From Parasporobacterium sp. (GTDB lineage: Bacteria > Bacillota > Clostridia > Lachnospirales > Lachnospiraceae): 64,000 nucleotides of DNA. The notes under the pieces are model-generated. The model was not told where the DNA came from and made no database searches. It worked only from the letters and a program-made list of their open reading frames with translations. This document shows positions 15,845 through 23,926 of the stretch, piece by piece (position 1 is the first letter of the stretch; every line of letters begins with the position of its first letter). The stretch covers positions 62,001 to 126,000 of the forward strand of contig JAFUBX010000006.1 of NCBI GenBank assembly GCA_017459985.1, written 5' to 3'. The translations under genes and the position numbers were made by a program.

Positions 15845-15892
15845 CCATCAACCCATCAACCCATCAACCCATCAGACCATCAGACCATCAGA
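15845..15892 (+). repeat. Six 8-bp tandem repeats
   Basis: Three copies of CCATCAAC (15845-15868) are followed by three copies of CCATCAGA (15869-15892). They lie between convergent genes and are likely products of slippage. Confidence 0.95.
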
Positions 15893-15913
15893 AGACGGAC
15901 CTGAGATACAGCA

Positions 15914-15940
15914 AAGGCGCTCATTCCCTGAGCGCCTTTT
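15914..15940. terminator. Bidirectional Rho-independent terminator
   Basis: AAAGGCGCTCA and TGAGCGCCTTTT form a perfect stem with a 5-nt loop, and T-runs occur on both strands. It sits between the convergent nucleotidase gene and DUF4358 gene and overlaps the latter's 3' end. Confidence 0.88.
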
Positions 15941-16412
15941 GATATTCCGCGTCGATTCGGTCTGCATCCGCGTGGACCACATACAGAAGGTAGTTTCCCT
16001 GCAGATCGATCACCCCGTTCTGACAGAGCTCATACTGGGGCGGAGCATAGCCTTCGTAGATCCCGGTCTGGGTCTGAAGCCGTTTCTCCACGGCGGCGAC
16101 CAGTTCCTCCGCCTGATCCTCATTCTTCAGCTTCACCAGGAGAAGCTCTTCCGCATCCATATTGGAAATAGGGGAGTACAGAACCACCCCTTCATAATCC
16201 TGGGCATTCAGTCCATACAGCTTCCGGAAGGTCCGCTCCGGACTCAGCTGGGACTTCTCGTTCTCGAACAGTCCCGTGATCGCAGAGGCCACCTCCCCGA
16301 CGGGACGGGAACTTCCGCTGCTGCGGGACAGGGATACTATGATCACGACAGCAAGCGCGATCACCATCAGGATGCTCAGTATTCGTAACAGAAAGGCTCG
16401 TCTAGTCATCAA
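15921..16412 (-). CDS. DUF4358-domain membrane-anchored protein
   Basis: The 163-residue protein has one N-terminal membrane anchor (ILSILMVIALAVVIIVSL) and an extracytoplasmic domain containing LYGLNAQDYEGVVLYSP and a C-terminal part of YLLYVVHADADRI. This matches DUF4358, a domain common next to MBOAT/DHHW clusters in Lachnospiraceae and of unknown biochemical role. It is the last gene of the four-gene minus-strand cluster and overlaps the SGNH gene by 11 bp. Confidence 0.85.
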   Translation of the reverse strand: MMTRRAFLLRILSILMVIALAVVIIVSLSRSSGSSRPVGEVASAITGLFENEKSQLSPERTFRKLYGLNAQDYEGVVLYSPISNMDAEELLLVKLKNEDQAEELVAAVEKRLQTQTGIYEGYAPPQYELCQNGVIDLQGNYLLYVVHADADRIDAEYQKALRE

Positions 16413-17217
16413 ACTCCATCGTATCGCTGAGATACGTCTTCAGGATCCGTTCCGCCAGGTGCGGGTAAAAGTCCGCATAGAAATGCGCCCCGTCCTCTCC
16501 GAACAGATACGAATATTCCTCCACCAGATCTGAAATGTCGATAGTGCGGTACCCATTCTCCTGGTAGATCCGCTGTTCCTCCGCATTCCATTCAATGGCC
16601 GTTTCCACCAATCCCGGGAAATCGTAGTATTCCTCCACCTGGATCCGGGGAATAATGATGGATTGGATATAGATATAGGCATCCGGGAGCATGGCCTGGA
16701 TATCATCCACATATCCCATCATGGCGTCCGCGTATTCCTCCGGGGAGTAGAACCCCCAGCCGATATCATTGAGGCCGTAGCCCAGTACCACAAGACTGGG
16801 ATTGACTGCCCGCAGTTCGTCATAATGATTGACGATCTCCCGGACGCTCTGGCCGCCCTCCGCCAGAACCCGGCTTTCATCCATGAATCCGTAAGTGGCA
16901 TAGGGAACCACGCGGGAATCCCCCATCATAACCGTATTGATCTGATCCAGGGCTGTCCAGACATAATCCGGATCCTCGGCGATCTTCTCATCCACATCCG
17001 CCAGAAACAGCTCCTGCCGGACCGCATTGACTTCCTTCTCCACGGAGGTGACATCGACCTGTTCCATTTCCCGGATATAATTCACGCCCTCTGCGGACTG
17101 GGGAGAATCCGGCCGGGCGCCGCAGGCGGTCAGAAGAAGCGCCGACACAGCAAGGACTACGGCGGCCGCTGCAGCAAGGAACCGGTATTTAATTGTCGCA
17201 GGTCTTTTATGGCTCAT
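16402..17217 (-). CDS. SGNH/GDSL hydrolase-type lipoprotein
   Basis: The lipoprotein signal ends at a lipobox LLLTACGA (Cys at about residue 32). The catalytic domain carries the block I motif MGDSRVV with the nucleophile Ser, block III GYGLNDIG with Asn, and a C-terminal DGAHFYADFYPHL that supplies the Asp/His pair. Such enzymes remove or transfer acyl groups on surface glycans. Its place between DHHW and DUF4358 genes downstream of an MBOAT gene suggests it works on the polymer that the MBOAT acylates. The substrate is not known. Confidence 0.87.
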   Translation of the reverse strand: MSHKRPATIKYRFLAAAAAVVLAVSALLLTACGARPDSPQSAEGVNYIREMEQVDVTSVEKEVNAVRQELFLADVDEKIAEDPDYVWTALDQINTVMMGDSRVVPYATYGFMDESRVLAEGGQSVREIVNHYDELRAVNPSLVVLGYGLNDIGWGFYSPEEYADAMMGYVDDIQAMLPDAYIYIQSIIIPRIQVEEYYDFPGLVETAIEWNAEEQRIYQENGYRTIDISDLVEEYSYLFGEDGAHFYADFYPHLAERILKTYLSDTMEFDD

Positions 17218-17220
17218 GCT

Positions 17221-18384
17221 CTAAAACTCCCGGGTCAGTACAGATGCCAGGGAGTTATCCTCCACAAAGGTATTGATATTATACAGGATCAGGACATCGG
17301 TGATCTCGCTGGTGGTGATCAGATTGTCAATCTCATCGCTGTAATACCGGGGATCCACTATGGTGATGGACCCGAAATAGGGCAGCAGGTACTGCAGCAG
17401 ACAGTTGGCGTAGGAATCCTTGATCAGCAGCAGGTTTTTCTTGTTCCGGGCTGTCGTCCGGATCTTGATCAGCGGATGGTTGCCGCCCAGGAAGACATCG
17501 TATTTGCTGTTAGTCTGAAGGGCGGAGGACTGATAGATCGTGGCGCTCTTCAGGCTCTCCCCGACGTACTCCACCACATACTGTGTATCGGTGTCCGGAA
17601 TGCAGATATGGATCTGATCCGTGACGGAGGAGGCGCCGGAGGCGGAGGCCAGGGTACCGGAGAAGGTATCCGTCACCAGATATTCCGTATAACTCTGGGC
17701 CGGATCCGTGATTCCCAGATCCGGTGCCAGCTGCTCGAAGGCATAGCGGGCTCCGAGACTGGTCCAGTGATGGTCACTCTTATAGTAAATGTATTCGGTA
17801 TTATGTAATTTCAGCACCGGGGTCAGATCCTCATAGGTCAGAAGATCGTCAACCTGGGCACGGATAGAGGCGGTGATCTGGGTCTGGTCGATGACGGCGG
17901 CTCCCGCAGGGACCAGCTGGTTCAGGACACAGACCGCATTGGGAACAATGCTCATAACAAGGTTCAGCTCCGGATGCCGCAGGGCAAATTCCCGGATCGA
18001 TGAAAGACTGCGGCCAAGCGTCTCCTCCTGCACCTGAGGCGTCGGCTCCAGCAGATATCCATTGCCGCCCAGGAAAATGCCGTTGGACTCTTTCTTCCCC
18101 AGAATCCGGTCCGCTTCCAGCTTATAGGAGATCCAGCCGTCTCTCAGGAAGAACTGGTCGGAAATGAAATCCTCCGCCTTCGTCATGAATTTGCCGGAGG
18201 TCAGGGAAGGCATCGTCAGTTCCGGAACCTGGGCCAGCACCCGGTTCTCCCGTTCGGAGAAGGGACGGTTGTGGTTCAGGATCAGACAGATATCCGCTGC
18301 CAGAATGATCACGGCAAAGATCACCAGGGTGATGATCCGGATGACCCGCATTTTATGCTGTTTTTCCTTTTTCTCGTTGTTCAT
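17221..18384 (-). CDS. DHHW-family (AlgX/AlgJ-like) surface acylation protein
   Basis: The 387-residue protein has an N-terminal membrane anchor (VIRIITLVIFAVIILAADICL) and the diagnostic YYKSDHHWTSLGA motif at about residue 197. DHHW proteins are related to AlgX/AlgJ-type SGNH acetyltransferases that accept acyl groups from MBOAT partners. LLLIKDSYANCLLQYLLPYF near the C-terminus carries the Ser in a KDSY context that is expected for the nucleophile. It lies 9 bp after the MBOAT gene and 3 bp before the SGNH gene, a tight operon. Confidence 0.9.
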   Translation of the reverse strand: MNNEKKEKQHKMRVIRIITLVIFAVIILAADICLILNHNRPFSERENRVLAQVPELTMPSLTSGKFMTKAEDFISDQFFLRDGWISYKLEADRILGKKESNGIFLGGNGYLLEPTPQVQEETLGRSLSSIREFALRHPELNLVMSIVPNAVCVLNQLVPAGAAVIDQTQITASIRAQVDDLLTYEDLTPVLKLHNTEYIYYKSDHHWTSLGARYAFEQLAPDLGITDPAQSYTEYLVTDTFSGTLASASGASSVTDQIHICIPDTDTQYVVEYVGESLKSATIYQSSALQTNSKYDVFLGGNHPLIKIRTTARNKKNLLLIKDSYANCLLQYLLPYFGSITIVDPRYYSDEIDNLITTSEITDVLILYNINTFVEDNSLASVLTREF

Positions 18385-18393
18385 TGGCCGCCT

Positions 18394-19809
18394 TTAAAAC
18401 TTGAAATACAGGAACGGATTGTAAGTGGCATTTACAAGGTATGCCAGCGAAGTGACAAACAACAGGGTATACACGGCAATGGCGAAGATCTGCCCTCCGA
18501 TCCGGCCCTTCATGGAAATCCATCCGAAAATCCGTTTGACGATCCGGGTGGAGCAAAGCACACAGATGATCAGAAGGATCAGATAGGAGGTCAGATAGTA
18601 TCCGGTTCCGGGATCCGCAAATCCGTTTCCCAGTCCGCCGAACAGGGACCGGAAATTGTCCAGCAGGGCAGAGGGGGAGGGGGCGGTGAAAATCAGCCAG
18701 CCGATCACAAACAGGAACATCGTATACAAATGCCGGAATACCGCCGGGAGCTTTGCAAGTCCCCGTCCCCAGAGGTATTTCTCCAGAATCAGTAAAATGC
18801 CGTAATAAAGCCCCCAGAACAGGAAACACCAGTCGGCGCCGTGCCAGAAACCGGTCAGAGCCCAGACCACCATCATATTGCGGATGTGCTTCAGGGGCGG
18901 GACCCGGTTGCCGCCCAGGGGAATATAAACATATTCCCGGAACCAGGTGCCCAGGGAAATATGCCATCTCCGCCAGAATTCCGTAACGCTGGTGGAGACG
19001 TATGGATAATCGAAGTTTTTGACGAACTGGAAGCCCATCATCTTGCCCAGACCAATGGCCATATCTGAATATCCGGAAAAGTCAAAATAGATCTGGAAGG
19101 TATAGGCGATGATCCCGAGCCAGGAGGTGAGGGCCGGCCGGCCGGCGGCAGGAATTGCATAAACCGCGTCAAACAGCATGCCGATATTGTTGGCCAGAAG
19201 GACCTTCTTGGACAGTCCCCGGATGAACCAGACGGCACCGTCCGCCGCCTTCTGCAGCGTGATCTTCCGGTGTTTCAGCTGCCGCTGGATATCCTCGTAG
19301 CGGACGATCGGCCCGGCGATCAGCTGGGGGAACATGGTGATATAGGCTCCGAAATCGATGAGATTGTACTGCACCTTCACATTTCCCCAGTACACATCAA
19401 TGACATAGGAAAGGATCTGGAAGGTATAGAAGGAAATGCCGATGGGAAGGGCCAGGTCCCGGATCGGGATATGGGTCCCCAGAAGGGCGTTCAGGTTGGT
19501 CAGGAAGAATCCGTAGTATTTGAAAAAACACAGAATCGCGATGTTGACTGCGACGGTAAACACGAAGACATGCCTTCGTGTTCTGCGGGTCCTTTTGGAA
19601 CGGGCCAGGTCCCCTAACTGGATACCGGCCATATAATTGAACAGGATACTGAAGATCATCAGCAGAACGTAAACAGGCTCGCCCCAGGCATAAAAAATCA
19701 GGCTGGCGAGCAGAAGCAGTGCGTTCTTGAATTTGAAGGGCAGAACATAATATAAGAGCAGTGTGACCGGAAGGAATACACACAGGAAAAATGTACTGCT
19801 GAAAATCAT
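18394..19809 (-). CDS. MBOAT-family O-acyltransferase (AlgI/DltB-like)
   Basis: The 471-residue integral membrane protein has about ten hydrophobic segments. MBOAT signatures are TEFWRRWHISLGTWFREYVY and TGFWHGADWCFLFWGLYYG with the conserved catalytic His. It begins FSSTFFLCVFLPVTLLLYYV, like AlgI-type proteins. It would move an acyl group across the membrane to a DHHW/SGNH partner, both encoded directly downstream. GGGGAA lies upstream of the ATG. The polymer modified is unknown. Confidence 0.93.
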   Translation of the reverse strand: MIFSSTFFLCVFLPVTLLLYYVLPFKFKNALLLLASLIFYAWGEPVYVLLMIFSILFNYMAGIQLGDLARSKRTRRTRRHVFVFTVAVNIAILCFFKYYGFFLTNLNALLGTHIPIRDLALPIGISFYTFQILSYVIDVYWGNVKVQYNLIDFGAYITMFPQLIAGPIVRYEDIQRQLKHRKITLQKAADGAVWFIRGLSKKVLLANNIGMLFDAVYAIPAAGRPALTSWLGIIAYTFQIYFDFSGYSDMAIGLGKMMGFQFVKNFDYPYVSTSVTEFWRRWHISLGTWFREYVYIPLGGNRVPPLKHIRNMMVVWALTGFWHGADWCFLFWGLYYGILLILEKYLWGRGLAKLPAVFRHLYTMFLFVIGWLIFTAPSPSALLDNFRSLFGGLGNGFADPGTGYYLTSYLILLIICVLCSTRIVKRIFGWISMKGRIGGQIFAIAVYTLLFVTSLAYLVNATYNPFLYFKF

Positions 19810-19944
19810 AAGTCAGTTCCCCGAATGAACAATAGTCAAAATCAGACGTATTATAACATACCCTTAAGAATTTTCCATCAGGAATTATCGGTCGGAATGT
19901 ATTCCTGCCGGAACATAATTTCTGTAATTATGCGGGAAATGCCG

Positions 19945-19973
19945 TTGTAATTCCTGCGGGTTAATGGTAAGAT
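19945..19973 (+). promoter_or_regulatory. Promoter for the 6S-like RNA
   Basis: TTGTAA (19945-19950), 17-bp spacer, TAAGAT (19968-19973); predicted start near 19979, at the base of the RNA's closing stem. Confidence 0.5.
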
Positions 19974-19977
19974 AAAG

Positions 19978-20146
19978 ATGCCCGGAGTCGGCTGATATTT
20001 TGAACCTACATCGATTAATAGGGATTCCAATATTTTTTAGCCTATGACATGCCTCGCTCGTGTGGACTTCAGAAGTTAAAGTGCGGTAAAACCCACCTGG
20101 CATACGCTAGGGATCAAAATTCAGCCTGGATTTTGGGCATTTTTAT
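19978..20146 (+). ncRNA. ssrS: 6S RNA candidate
   Basis: The segment folds as one long rod with internal bubbles, as 6S RNA does. ATGCCC (19978) pairs with GGGCAT (20140), GGCTGA with TCAGCC, and ATTTTGA with TCAAAAT, leaving a large central bubble. An apical arm includes the GCCTCGCTCGTGTGGACTTC region and GGTAAAACCCACCTGGCATACG. The closing stem is followed by T-rich sequence. A promoter precedes it. 6S RNA binds the housekeeping RNA polymerase holoenzyme in stationary phase. No T-box core (GGTGG-type) is present, which argues against a pheS leader. The class is assigned from shape and remembered Firmicute sequences. Confidence 0.62.
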
Positions 20147-20224
20147 TTTCTGCAAAATTTTTGCCGGCCCGGTTTATCCCGTACTTTTCCCGTCCGGCGG
20201 CCCGGTTTTTCTTGCCAAACTCGA

Positions 20225-20253
20225 TTGACACACCCTTTCAACTGTACTAAAAT
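20225..20253 (+). promoter_or_regulatory. Promoter of pheST
   Basis: TTGACA (20225-20230), 17-bp spacer, TAAAAT (20248-20253), a near-consensus match 84 bp upstream of pheS. Confidence 0.8.
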
Positions 20254-20270
20254 CTATTTCGTGTGTGCAT

Positions 20271-20295
20271 AGAATGCGCACTGGTTGTGCATTCT
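20271..20295 (+). promoter_or_regulatory. Leader hairpin of pheST
   Basis: AGAATGCGCAC pairs with GTGCATTCT (one bulged base) directly after the promoter. No T-run follows, so it is not a terminator. It may stabilise or regulate the pheST mRNA. No T-box is visible. Confidence 0.45.
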
Positions 20296-20336
20296 GTCAA
20301 TTATCGGATTATTCTCATATATAAGGGGATTTAAAC

Positions 20337-21356
20337 ATGAAGGAAAAATTAGCCAGGATCAGACAGGAAGCAATGGACAGGATCAGCAGTGCGACTTCCG
20401 TGGAGGCTCTGAACGATCTCCGGGTATTCTATCTCGGAAAGAAGGGGGAGCTGACGCAGGTGCTGAAGGGCATGAAGGATGTTTCCGCCGAGGAGCGTCC
20501 CCAGGTGGGCCAGCTGGTCAATGATGCCAGAAAAGAGATCGAGGGACGCCTCGAATCCATGAGAACGGAATTTGAAAACAAACTCCTGGAAGCCAGACTG
20601 AAATCAGAAGTGATCGACGTGACCCTTCCCGGTCAGAAACGGAAGATCGGACACAGCCATCCCAACAACCTGATCTTACGGCAGGTGGAGGACATTTTCA
20701 TCGGCATGGGATATGAAGTGGTCTCGGGCCCTGAGATCGAGTACGACTATTACAATTTTGAAGCTTTGAATATTCCTGCCAACCATCCGGCCAAGGATGA
20801 ACAGGATACCTTCTATATTAATAATGATATTTTACTGAGGACCCAGACCTCCTCGGTGCAGATCCATGAGATGGAGCGGGGCAAGCTGCCGATCCGGATG
20901 ATCGCGCCGGGCCGGGTATTCCGGGCCGATGAAGTGGATGCCACCCATTCCCCCTCCTTCCATCAGATCGAGGGTCTGGTGATCGACAAGGGCATCACCT
21001 TCGCGGATCTGAAGGGCACGCTGGATGAATTTGCCAAACGGTTTTTCGGACCGGAGACGAAGACCAAATTCCGGCCCCATCACTTCCCGTTCACGGAGCC
21101 TTCCGCAGAGGTGGACGTCAGCTGCTTCAAATGCGGCGGAAAGGGCTGCCGTTTCTGCAAAAGGGAAGGATGGATCGAGATCCTGGGCTGCGGCATGGTG
21201 CATCCCCATGTGCTGGAGATGGTCGGGATCGATCCGGAGGTGTATTCCGGATTTGCCTTCGGCCTGGGCCTGGAGCGTCTGACCCTGCTGAAATGCGAGA
21301 TCGACGACATGCGTCTTCTGTATGAAAACGACATGAGATTTTTGAAACAGTTCTGA
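20337..21356 (+). CDS. pheS: Phenylalanyl-tRNA synthetase alpha subunit
   Basis: The 339-residue catalytic subunit shows the N-terminal coiled coil, then GHSHPNNLILRQVEDIFIGM, class II motif 2 (FRADEVDATHSPSFHQIEGL) and motif 3 (GFAFGLGLERLTLLK). The Cys-rich insert CFKCGGKGCRFCKREGWIEI is typical of bacterial PheS. AAGGGG lies upstream of the ATG. It is followed by pheT 16 bp downstream with its own AAAGGAG. Confidence 0.98.
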   Translation: MKEKLARIRQEAMDRISSATSVEALNDLRVFYLGKKGELTQVLKGMKDVSAEERPQVGQLVNDARKEIEGRLESMRTEFENKLLEARLKSEVIDVTLPGQKRKIGHSHPNNLILRQVEDIFIGMGYEVVSGPEIEYDYYNFEALNIPANHPAKDEQDTFYINNDILLRTQTSSVQIHEMERGKLPIRMIAPGRVFRADEVDATHSPSFHQIEGLVIDKGITFADLKGTLDEFAKRFFGPETKTKFRPHHFPFTEPSAEVDVSCFKCGGKGCRFCKREGWIEILGCGMVHPHVLEMVGIDPEVYSGFAFGLGLERLTLLKCEIDDMRLLYENDMRFLKQF

Positions 21357-21372
21357 GAAAGGAGAGATAAAT

Positions 21373-23790
21373 ATGAATGCATCATTATCATGGATCAAAT
21401 CCTATGTGCCGGAACTTGACTGCTCCTATCAGGAGTTCAGAGATGCCATGACTCTCTCCGGAACGAAAGTGGAAGGATATAAGGTGTTCGACGAGGATCT
21501 GGAGAAGATCGTGATCGGTCAGGTCCTGTCTGTGGAGAAGCACCCCGACGCCGACAAGCTGGTGGTCTGCCAGGTGAATGTGGGATCGGAAACGATCCAG
21601 ATCGTGACCGGCGCCCCGAATGTGGTCGAGGGTATGAAGGTCCCGGTTGTGCTGGATGGCGGCCGGGTCGCCGGCGGCCATGACGGCAGTGTGACCCCCG
21701 GAGGGATCCGGATCAAGAAGGGCAAGCTCCGGGGCGTGGAATCCTTCGGCATGATGTGCTCCATTGAAGAGCTGGGATCCACCCGGGAGATGTATCCGGA
21801 CGCGCCGGAGAACGGGCTGTACCAGCTGCCGGAGGATGCGCCGGTGGGAGAGAATGCGGCGGAATACCTGGGCCTTCACGATGCCAATTATGAATTTGAG
21901 ATCACTTCCAATCGGGTGGACTGCTACAGCGTTCTGGGCATTGCCCGGGAAGCGGCAGCTACCTTCCGGAAGCCCTTCGTGTATGAAGAGCCGAAGATCA
22001 GCAGGACCACGGAGGATATTAAGGATTATCTGGAAGTTGAGGTCCGGGATCAGGATCTTTGCCCGAGATATACCGCCATGGTGGTGAAGAATATCCGTCT
22101 GGCACCTTCACCGAGATGGCTGCGGCAGCGCCTGGCCAGCAACGGGATCCGCCCGATCAACAACGTGGTCGACATCACCAACTATGTCATGGAAGAATAT
22201 GGCCAGCCGATGCACGCCTTTGATTACGATACCATCCGGGGCCACAAGATCATTGTGCAGAGAGCCCATGACGGCGAGAAGTTCGTGACTCTGGACGGGC
22301 AGGAACGGAACCTGGATAAGGATATCCTGATGATCTGCGATGCGGAACGTCCCATTGGCCTGGCGGGCATCATGGGCGGCGAGGACTCCAAGATCACCGA
22401 CGATGTTAAGACCCTGGTATTTGAGAGCGCCTGCTTCGACGGCACCAACAACCGTCTTTCCGCCAAGCGTCTGGGTCTTCGTACCGATGCTTCCGGCAAA
22501 TATGAAAAGGGACTGGATCCCAACAACACGGTTCCGGCCATCATCCGGGCCTGCCAGTTGATCGAAGAGCTGGATGCCGGTGATGTGGTGGGCGGCATGA
22601 TTGATCTGTATCCGGAACCGGTGGAATGCAAAAAGATCCCCTTCGATCCGGACCGGATCAACGCCTATCTGGGAACAGAGATTCCCCGGGAAGAGCAGCT
22701 GTCCTATTTCCCGATGCTGGAGATCGAATATAACGAAGATGACAATTCCCTGACCATTCCGACCTTCCGCCAGGATCTTCTGAGGGGAGCGGATATCGCG
22801 GAGGAAATCGCCCGTTTCTACGGATATGACAAGATTCCGTCCACCCTTCCATCCATGAACGGAGTCAGCGGACGGCTGAGCTACCAGTTCGAGGTCAATG
22901 AAGCCGTGCGGCAGCTGATGCAGACCTGCGGGTATTCCGAGGCGATGACCTATTCCTTCGAAAGCCCGAAGGTATTTGACAAGTGCCGCCTGGAGAAGGA
23001 CGATCCCCACAGAAATGCCATCGTGATCAGCAATCCGCTGGGCGAAGACTACAGCATCATGCGGACATCCCTGCTGAACGGACTGTTCACGTCTCTGTCC
23101 ACAAACTATAACAGGAGAAATAAAGAAGCGGCTTTATATGAGCTGTCCAATCTGTATGTTCCGAAGGCTCTTCCGCTGACGGAGCTTCCGGACGAGCGGA
23201 TGACCCTGTCCTTCGGCTTCTATGGCGAGGGAGATTTCTTCACCCTGAAGGGAGCCCTGGAGGAACTGTTCGACGGTCTGGGACTGAACGGTCACAGAGA
23301 ATATTCCAACCGGGGAAATCTGCCGTTCCTGCATCCGGGACGCCAGGCAATCCTTTCCTATGAAGGACAGGACGTGGCATTCCTGGGCGAAGTGCATCCG
23401 GCCGTGGTGAAGAATTATTCTCTGGCGGCCAGAACCTATGTGGCCCAGGTGGATATCGCCGGGCTTTACGATCTGGTTTCCTTCAGCAGAAAATATACGG
23501 GAATCCCGAAATATCCGGCGGTTTCCAGAGATCTGAGCCTTGTCATGGACAAAGAGATCCCGGCGGGCGAGGTTGAGAAGATCATTGAGCAGTGCGGCAG
23601 GGGACTGCTGGAGCATTATGAACTCTTTGATCTTTACGAGGGAGAGCAGTTAGGCGAAGGGAAGAAGTCCCTGGCCTACACGATCCGCTTCCGGGCAAAG
23701 GACCGGACGCTGGAGGAGAAGGACATCGCTCCTTTAATGGACCACATCATCAGCAGACTCGGAGAGATCCATGTGACTCTGAGAAGCTGA
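21373..23790 (+). CDS. pheT: Phenylalanyl-tRNA synthetase beta subunit
   Basis: The 805-residue subunit has the standard order: an EMAP-like tRNA-binding domain (about 40-150, HPDADKLVVCQVNVG), B3/B4 editing domain (about 210-390), B5 domain (about 405-475), a catalytic-like core, and a C-terminal FDX-ACB anticodon-binding domain (YPAVSRDLSLVMDKEIPAGE). It forms an alpha2-beta2 complex with PheS and edits misacylated Tyr-tRNA-Phe. Length and domain set are complete. Confidence 0.98.
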   Translation: MNASLSWIKSYVPELDCSYQEFRDAMTLSGTKVEGYKVFDEDLEKIVIGQVLSVEKHPDADKLVVCQVNVGSETIQIVTGAPNVVEGMKVPVVLDGGRVAGGHDGSVTPGGIRIKKGKLRGVESFGMMCSIEELGSTREMYPDAPENGLYQLPEDAPVGENAAEYLGLHDANYEFEITSNRVDCYSVLGIAREAAATFRKPFVYEEPKISRTTEDIKDYLEVEVRDQDLCPRYTAMVVKNIRLAPSPRWLRQRLASNGIRPINNVVDITNYVMEEYGQPMHAFDYDTIRGHKIIVQRAHDGEKFVTLDGQERNLDKDILMICDAERPIGLAGIMGGEDSKITDDVKTLVFESACFDGTNNRLSAKRLGLRTDASGKYEKGLDPNNTVPAIIRACQLIEELDAGDVVGGMIDLYPEPVECKKIPFDPDRINAYLGTEIPREEQLSYFPMLEIEYNEDDNSLTIPTFRQDLLRGADIAEEIARFYGYDKIPSTLPSMNGVSGRLSYQFEVNEAVRQLMQTCGYSEAMTYSFESPKVFDKCRLEKDDPHRNAIVISNPLGEDYSIMRTSLLNGLFTSLSTNYNRRNKEAALYELSNLYVPKALPLTELPDERMTLSFGFYGEGDFFTLKGALEELFDGLGLNGHREYSNRGNLPFLHPGRQAILSYEGQDVAFLGEVHPAVVKNYSLAARTYVAQVDIAGLYDLVSFSRKYTGIPKYPAVSRDLSLVMDKEIPAGEVEKIIEQCGRGLLEHYELFDLYEGEQLGEGKKSLAYTIRFRAKDRTLEEKDIAPLMDHIISRLGEIHVTLRS

Positions 23791-23926
23791 CGTTTTATGC
23801 CGGACCGGCTTTGATTGAGAAAAGGCTGGAAAGAAGATGGCCGGTACAAAGAACATTTTAATAGACAGCAGTACTTTAAAATGTTAAAATAATTCAGCTA
23901 AACTGATTCTGAAAAGAGGACGGGTT

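Noticed and set aside
19974..20336. T-box riboswitch in front of pheST
   Set aside because: No T-box core sequence or terminator/antiterminator pair was found; the structure fits 6S RNA better.
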